From Acidimicrobiia bacterium (GTDB lineage Bacteria > Actinomycetota > Acidimicrobiia > Spongiisociales > UBA5794), in the NCBI GenBank assembly GCA_030598905.1, contig JAUVPA010000036.1, forward strand, positions 1 to 10,184: 10,184 nt of DNA, read 5' to 3'. Shown one piece after another: positions 6,732 to 10,184 of the stretch; position 1 is the first letter of the stretch; every line of letters starts with the position of its first letter. Under the pieces are notes generated by a model. It made no database searches. It was given only the letters and a program-made list of their open reading frames with translations, and was not told the DNA's origin. The translations under genes and the position numbers were made by a program.

Positions 6732-7496
6732 TCACGCAGCCGGTCGGCACACCTTGCAGGCTCGATAGCCGGCAGCTTCGGCTTCGCTGCTGGAGCGGAA
6801 CTCGACGTTGTGCTGCTCCATCGTGCGCCGGGCATGCCGACACGTGGGGTAGCAGTAGATCAAGGTCGTGTCGCTGCCGGTGAACCGGACATGGCGGCGC
6901 GCCTTCTCCTCGATGGTTATTGGGTCGAGGCCTTCGGAGGTGAGCAGATCTCGCTTCATCTGCGGGCCGTACGCGTAATTGCCGATGCTCCCGTCGGTGC
7001 GCACAACCCGGTGGCATGGGATGAGGATGGGGATCGGATTGCGCCCAAGGGCGCTGCCCACGGCGCGAACGGCTCCCGGGTTGCCGATCTCGGTGGCGAT
7101 CCATCCGTAGGGACGAATCTCTCCCGGCGGGATTTCGGCACACTTGCGAAGGACGGCTTTCTGGAAATCACCGAGCGACGACAGGTCGACGGGCACGGCA
7201 CCCAGGCGGCCCGTATCGAGGGCTCTATCGAGTTTCGATGCCAGGGCACTCGGGAGCTGCCCCCTCCTCGACGAGCGAGGGTGCCGCGATTCGAAGTCGG
7301 CGTCGTCGCCGACAATCGAAACGGGAACACAGGTCGTGATGCCGCGAGGGTTCCACGCCACGTACATGGACTCGATGGGCCCATCGACGATTGCGTATTC
7401 GTCCCACAGGCCGGTACCCACCATCACGTTTCCGTAGACGGATGTGGGCGCTTTCTTGGTGAGTCCTTGCAGCACAGTTTCGATCGTTTCGTTCAT
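6732..7496 (-). CDS. Methylated-DNA--[protein]-cysteine S-methyltransferase with C-terminal Ada-type zinc domain
   Basis: This is a DNA alkylation repair protein that should transfer methyl groups from O6-methylguanine to its own cysteine, once per molecule. The 254 residues divide into an MGMT N-terminal domain (about 20-65, DGPIESMYVAWNPRGIT), the MGMT catalytic domain (109-190) with FQKAVL, IPPGEIRPYG, the recognition helix RAVGSALGRNP (144-154) and the acceptor motif PCHRV (Cys161), then an Ada-type metal-binding domain (about 203-252). The last has Cys215, Cys219, Cys247 and Cys250, a spacing almost identical to Cys38/42/69/72 of E. coli Ada, whose first Cys accepts methyl from DNA phosphotriesters. 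The order is inverted relative to Ada and no AraC helix-turn-helix is present. The ATG at 7496 overlaps the sigma-factor stop (ATGA), so the two are probably translated together. I assign no symbol because it is neither a plain Ogt nor a canonical Ada. Confidence 0.9.
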   Translation of the reverse strand: MNETIETVLQGLTKKAPTSVYGNVMVGTGLWDEYAIVDGPIESMYVAWNPRGITTCVPVSIVGDDADFESRHPRSSRRGQLPSALASKLDRALDTGRLGAVPVDLSSLGDFQKAVLRKCAEIPPGEIRPYGWIATEIGNPGAVRAVGSALGRNPIPILIPCHRVVRTDGSIGNYAYGPQMKRDLLTSEGLDPITIEEKARRHVRFTGSDTTLIYCYPTCRHARRTMEQHNVEFRSSSEAEAAGYRACKVCRPAA

Positions 7497-8041
7497 CGCA
7501 TTGCCTCCGCTTCGAACAACTTCTTCAATCGGTCGAGGCCGCGGTGCACATCTGCTTTCACGGTCCCCGTTGGTCGACCCGAGGCTTCCGAGATCTCGCG
7601 ATAGGAGAGTCCAACGACGTGGCGAAGCACAACGGCGTTTCGCTGCGGACCGGTCAGCTTGGCAAGGCGTTCATCCCACGCCGCAGTCCCTGTGCGATCG
7701 ATCGCTTCCGCCTCCGGGCCCCGTCCCGGATCCTGAGTGTCGGGTACGTTGCTCGGCAGCGGGTGGGCGTTCCTTGCTCTGTTGCGACACAGGTTGAGAG
7801 CGATCGTCCACAGCCAGCCGTCGAGGCGCAGCGTTTGAATCCGGTTGGTTTCATATCCGCGGAGAGCCCGATAGGCCCGGATCAGCGTCTCCTGAGTGAT
7901 GTCGGCAGCGTCGGCGTGATGGCGCACGATCCGCAGCACACCGCTGTAGAGCCGATCCTGGCGAGAGCGCACGAGATCAGGGAACGCCGCGTCCAGGTCT
8001 TCGGCCAGGGCGCCTGTCAGCGCGAGTTGGGCTGTCTCCAT
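7493..8041 (-). CDS. ECF-family RNA polymerase sigma factor
   Basis: This is a cytoplasmic alternative sigma factor that directs RNA polymerase to a specific regulon. The 182-residue product has the two-domain ECF layout: sigma2 (about 20-92) with ADITQETLIRAYRALRGY and LDGWLWTIALNLCRNRAR, a short acidic/proline linker (93-120), and sigma4 (about 122-176) with LTGPQRNAVVLRHVVGLSYREISEASGRPTGTVKADVHRGLDRL containing the helix-turn-helix. There is no long C-terminal extension and no anti-sigma gene beside it. Its stop overlaps the start of the alkylation-repair gene by 4 bases, so the regulator is first in the operon and coupled to a DNA-repair product. The ATG at 8041-8039 has no obvious Shine-Dalgarno. 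Upstream it diverges from the 8188 gene across a 146-base region. Confidence 0.93.
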   Translation of the reverse strand: METAQLALTGALAEDLDAAFPDLVRSRQDRLYSGVLRIVRHHADAADITQETLIRAYRALRGYETNRIQTLRLDGWLWTIALNLCRNRARNAHPLPSNVPDTQDPGRGPEAEAIDRTGTAAWDERLAKLTGPQRNAVVLRHVVGLSYREISEASGRPTGTVKADVHRGLDRLKKLFEAEAMR

Positions 8042-8187
8042 GTCGATGAAAGAACCCGCCGTGCGAGCGTTCGGTTGCAGAAACTAGCGCCTTGCACTCG
8101 CCGTCATCACCGTACGGTGGAGTTACGCTCGCCGACCCATGAAAGCCATCCCCGAGACTGAAGTCCCGTACGAGGCGGTTCGATGAC
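8042..8187. promoter_or_regulatory. Divergent intergenic region with a 12-bp palindrome
   Basis: This 146-base gap separates the minus-strand sigma gene from the plus-strand cyclotransferase-like gene and must hold promoters for both. The clearest element is a perfect 12-bp palindrome CACCGTACGGTG at 8108-8119, placed to control either side. I could not find convincing -35/-10 pairs in either direction, so promoter positions are not called. Confidence 0.4.
8139..8186 (+). CDS. Possible 15-codon upstream ORF ending 1 base before the 8188 gene
   Basis: ATG at 8139 opens a 15-codon frame (MKAIPETEVPYEAVR) ending in TGA at 8184-8186, immediately before the GTG start at 8188. A purine-rich GGTGGAG lies 15 or more bases upstream, farther than ideal. 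If translated, it would deliver ribosomes right at the downstream GTG and could couple translation. It may equally be a chance ORF; nothing in the peptide is recognisable. Confidence 0.25.
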   Translation: MKAIPETEVPYEAVR

Positions 8188-8574
8188 GTGAGCGAGCTAT
8201 TGGCGGTCTACGGAACCTTGCTTTCGAGTCATGGGGCTCAGGATCACATCGGCGTCCGTGGTTCGATGCGTTTCATCTCCGAATGCTCAATTGGTGGTTC
8301 GCTTTACGCGTTGGGCGGGTACCCCGGCTTCGTGATCGAAGCGGACCGATCCGTCTTCGGTGAGCTATACGAGGTGGACTCAGAGACGTTCGCCACGATC
8401 GACTTCTTCGAGCAGGGCGATCCCGGCCTTCCCCATACGTCGCTGTTCATGCGCCAACGTGTGCGCCTACTGGTTCCGGACGTAGAGGCATGGGTATACG
8501 TGTTCCAGGGTGACCCGCCTTCGGGTTCGCGGATCGAGTCCGGCGACTTTCGTGGCGAGGACAGCGCCTGGTAG
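8188..8574 (+). CDS. Gamma-glutamylcyclotransferase-like (AIG2/YtfP-type) family protein
   Basis: The 128-residue product fits the small cytoplasmic gamma-glutamylcyclotransferase fold. At its N-terminus AVYGTL (6-11) matches the YGSL/YGTL substrate-binding loop. VFGELYEVD (56-64) is the family core strand, and IDFFEQGDP (71-79) supplies Glu75 at the position of the usual catalytic acid. Family enzymes release 5-oxoproline from gamma-glutamyl amines or peptides, and many bacterial members have no known substrate. The start is GTG at 8188, with GAGGCGG about 10 bases upstream; the nearby ATG at 8183 hits an immediate stop. Only 9 bases separate its stop from the next gene, so the two are likely co-transcribed. 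The function call is by motif only. Confidence 0.8.
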   Translation: MSELLAVYGTLLSSHGAQDHIGVRGSMRFISECSIGGSLYALGGYPGFVIEADRSVFGELYEVDSETFATIDFFEQGDPGLPHTSLFMRQRVRLLVPDVEAWVYVFQGDPPSGSRIESGDFRGEDSAW

Positions 8575-8583
8575 TTTGATGTG

Positions 8584-9048
8584 ATGAAGATTCTGCGCCG
8601 TATCTTCCTGGCCATCACGGTGCTCAATGTGCTGCTGGTCACGGCAGCGTTCATCGTGAAGAAGATCACACCACAGTATGGAGACCCGGAATCGGACTCG
8701 TTCTCGGTTCTGGCTGCGATGGGCGGCGTGGACTTCTCGAGTAAGTCCGACACGCTCCAATCGGGTTCCGCTATGGCGTTCATGGGAGGCGTGGAGCTCG
8801 ATCTCACCGAGGCGACGATCGTCGACGGGGCTCGCCTGGAGTTGAAGGCGATCATGGGCGGTATCGATGTCGTCGTGCCGTCGACCTGGCGCGTCGAGAT
8901 GGAGCGAAGCGCCTTTGCCGGTGAGGCACAGAACACAACCGATCCCGATGGCGCGGCAGAGGATGCTCCGGTGCTCCTGGTGACCGCCAACGCCTCCTGC
9001 GGCGGAATCCTGGTCCGCAGCAAGGCTCCCGAGCCCGTTCTTGCGTAA
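8584..9048 (+). CDS. Small membrane-anchored protein with MGG repeats, LiaF C-terminal-like
   Basis: The 154-residue protein begins with a basic start and one hydrophobic segment (about 7-25), probably an N-terminal membrane anchor. It then has three regularly spaced MGG(V/I) motifs at 46-49, 67-70 and 91-94, each followed by an alternating beta-strand pattern (VDF, VELDL, IDVVVP). This resembles the C-terminal beta-rich domain of LiaF-like cell-wall stress proteins, where MGGVEI-type strands stack, but the four-helix membrane part of LiaF is missing. Function is unknown; an envelope-associated sensor or scaffold is only a guess. A GTG one codon upstream (8581) is an alternative start. Its last codons lie inside the 9036-9086 inverted repeat. 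Confidence 0.75.
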   Translation: MKILRRIFLAITVLNVLLVTAAFIVKKITPQYGDPESDSFSVLAAMGGVDFSSKSDTLQSGSAMAFMGGVELDLTEATIVDGARLELKAIMGGIDVVVPSTWRVEMERSAFAGEAQNTTDPDGAAEDAPVLLVTANASCGGILVRSKAPEPVLA

Positions 9049-9086
9049 ATCACCGGCGCTATGCGCCGGTGATTTACGCAAGAACG
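9036..9086. terminator. Perfect 24-bp inverted repeat, bidirectional terminator of two convergent genes
   Basis: Positions 9036-9059 and 9063-9086 are perfectly complementary around a 3-base TAT loop, making a very stable hairpin on either transcript. The core (9047-9075) has the bidirectional terminator layout AAA - G/C-rich stem - TTT, though the T-run is only three bases. The outer part lies within both coding regions: each arm contains the codons GTT CTT GCG TAA, so the plus-strand protein and FdhD both end in Val-Leu-Ala-stop. The non-coding gap between the two stops is only 25 bases. Confidence 0.85.
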
Positions 9087-9871
9087 TTGATCGCACCCGC
9101 GTAGACGTTGAATCCGTCGCCGCGCAGGAACCCGACCACGGTCATTTCGAGTTCTTGGGCAAGGTCGATCGCAAGGGTGGAGGGAGCGGAAACTCCGGCG
9201 ACGAGACCGATGCCGGCGACAGCGGCCTTCTGGACGATCTCGAAGGAGACCCGCCCAGACACCATCAACGCTCCTGTGACCGGCCACGATGTGCGTGACA
9301 CCGCGCCGATGACCTTGTCCACTGCGTTGTGCCTTCCGACATCTTCCGCTATCGAGATCAACTCTCCCTCGGGAGAGAACAACGCAGCAGCATGAAGCGC
9401 TCCGGTCTCATCGAAGGCCGCTTGTTCCTCTCGCATCATTCCGGGCAAGGACGTGAGGGTCTCTGCTGAGATGTCGACGGCAGGCGGCTTCTTGGCCGCA
9501 ACCCGTACGGCGTCGATCGAGGCCTTGCCGCAGATTCCGCATGAAGAGGTCGCGTAGAGGTTGCGCCGGAATTGCTCGGGGTCGACAGATACGCCATCGC
9601 TGAGGATCAACTCCCATCTGGCGTCCTCACCCTTGCCGAGACGGGCGACGGCGGCGAGCTCGTCCGGCCGGAGAATGATTCCCTCAGTGAGCGCGAAACC
9701 ACGTGCCAGATTCTCGTCCGAGCCGGGAGTTCGCATGATGACGGCGAGCGGCACACCACTCAGAAGAATCTCCATCGGCGCTTCCACCACGACCTGGTCG
9801 ATAGCGGTGTCTGCAGCACCCGCTCGGTGCCGAACGATGGGCCGACCGTCGGTCTCCTCTAGGCCGTCCAC
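9074..9871 (-). CDS. fdhD: Formate dehydrogenase accessory sulfurtransferase FdhD
   Basis: FdhD carries sulfur from a cysteine desulfurase (IscS in E. coli) to the molybdenum/tungsten bis-MGD cofactor of formate dehydrogenase, which is needed for activity. The 265-residue cytoplasmic protein is of normal family length. It has MRTPGSDENLARGFALTEGII (46-66), the conserved Cys pair in SSCGICGKAS (Cys111, Cys114) that carries the persulfide, EDVGRHNAVDKVIG (176-189), SGRVSFEIVQKAA (205-217) and GVSAPSTLA (226-234). The GTG at 9871-9869 is used; it overlaps the upstream gene by 13 bases and lacks a strong ribosome site, suggesting coupled translation. No formate dehydrogenase gene is visible in the window, though it may lie past the right edge. 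Confidence 0.95.
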   Translation of the reverse strand: MDGLEETDGRPIVRHRAGAADTAIDQVVVEAPMEILLSGVPLAVIMRTPGSDENLARGFALTEGIILRPDELAAVARLGKGEDARWELILSDGVSVDPEQFRRNLYATSSCGICGKASIDAVRVAAKKPPAVDISAETLTSLPGMMREEQAAFDETGALHAAALFSPEGELISIAEDVGRHNAVDKVIGAVSRTSWPVTGALMVSGRVSFEIVQKAAVAGIGLVAGVSAPSTLAIDLAQELEMTVVGFLRGDGFNVYAGAINVLA

Positions 9872-10184
9872 TGTGGGCTTTGTTCAACCAGGTACATGCT
9901 CACCGAGTGCACGCGATCGAGGACGTCGCACATCGCGTCTTGGCGGAACATGAGGTCGACGAGCGAGATGTCGAGCTTTCCGACAAGCGAAAGCCTCCGC
10001 TCTTCACCGTCGGCGAACATCCCGAACGAGTCGACGGCCGAGGCTTCGATCGGCAGGTCGACACCACCCATACCTGCCAATTCGGCCGAGAGAACCAACA
10101 GATCGGGCCCGCTTTGCATGGGTGGCAACGCCCAGTTGAAGAAGAAGGACACCATGAAGTCGCGCTCGGGATCTTCTGGTATCC
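9859..10184 (-). CDS. Unrecognised protein (partial, N-terminus beyond window)
   Basis: I do not recognise this gene. The C-terminal part reads from the right edge to a TAG at 9861-9859. An internal ATG at 10155 would give 98 residues, but the frame stays open to the edge (IPEDPERDF before that Met), so the true start probably lies outside. The sequence has a hydrophobic stretch FFFNWALPP, a segment LLVLSAELAGMGGVDLPIE and an acidic/hydrophobic remainder ending VEQSPQWTA; no clear membrane helix or known motif is seen. It overlaps fdhD by 13 bases in the same direction, so a shared transcript and possibly a role near formate dehydrogenase are plausible but unproven. Confidence 0.6.
   Translation of the reverse strand, partial: IPEDPERDFMVSFFFNWALPPMQSGPDLLVLSAELAGMGGVDLPIEASAVDSFGMFADGEERRLSLVGKLDISLVDLMFRQDAMCDVLDRVHSVSMYLVEQSPQWTA

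Overview
The window looks like chromosomal DNA of a G+C-rich actinobacterium, possibly an Acidimicrobiia-like lineage. The clues are the strong third-position G/C bias, the GTG starts, and a solute-binding lipoprotein with a Thr/Ala-rich linker straight after its lipobox. The lineage is an inference; no rRNA or other marker is present. Coding is dense and the longest gene-free stretch is about 146 bases. I see no tRNA, rRNA, insertion sequence or CRISPR array.

Positions 1-4891 (minus strand) hold a high-affinity branched-chain amino acid type (HAAT) ABC importer, transcribed from right to left as livK-livH-livM-livF-livG. LivK is the lipoprotein that captures the substrate, LivH and LivM are the permeases, and LivF and LivG are the ATPases; livG runs off the left edge. 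Reading frames overlap or nearly touch from livH onward, while livK and livH are separated by a gap holding a strong hairpin. A candidate promoter with a dyad operator lies upstream of livK.

Positions 4987-8041 (minus strand) hold a second group, in transcription order: an ECF-type sigma factor; a DNA-alkylation repair protein whose frame overlaps the sigma gene by 4 bases (ATGA); and a 557-residue class V PLP enzyme related to cysteine desulfurases. The repair protein joins an O6-alkylguanine methyltransferase domain to an Ada-type four-cysteine zinc domain at its C-terminus. That is the reverse of E. coli Ada, and there is no AraC DNA-binding domain. A long nested hairpin sits between the repair gene and the PLP enzyme gene. 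A sigma factor coupled to an Ada-like possible methylation sensor is the most interesting biology in the window.

Positions 8188-9048 (plus strand) are divergent from the sigma gene. They encode a gamma-glutamylcyclotransferase-like protein and a small membrane-anchored protein with MGG repeats resembling the LiaF C-terminal domain. Positions 9074-10184 (minus strand) encode FdhD, the formate dehydrogenase sulfurtransferase, preceded by an overlapping gene of unknown function that enters from the right edge. The plus-strand pair and fdhD converge on a perfect 24-bp inverted repeat whose two arms encode the last residues and stop codon of both proteins.
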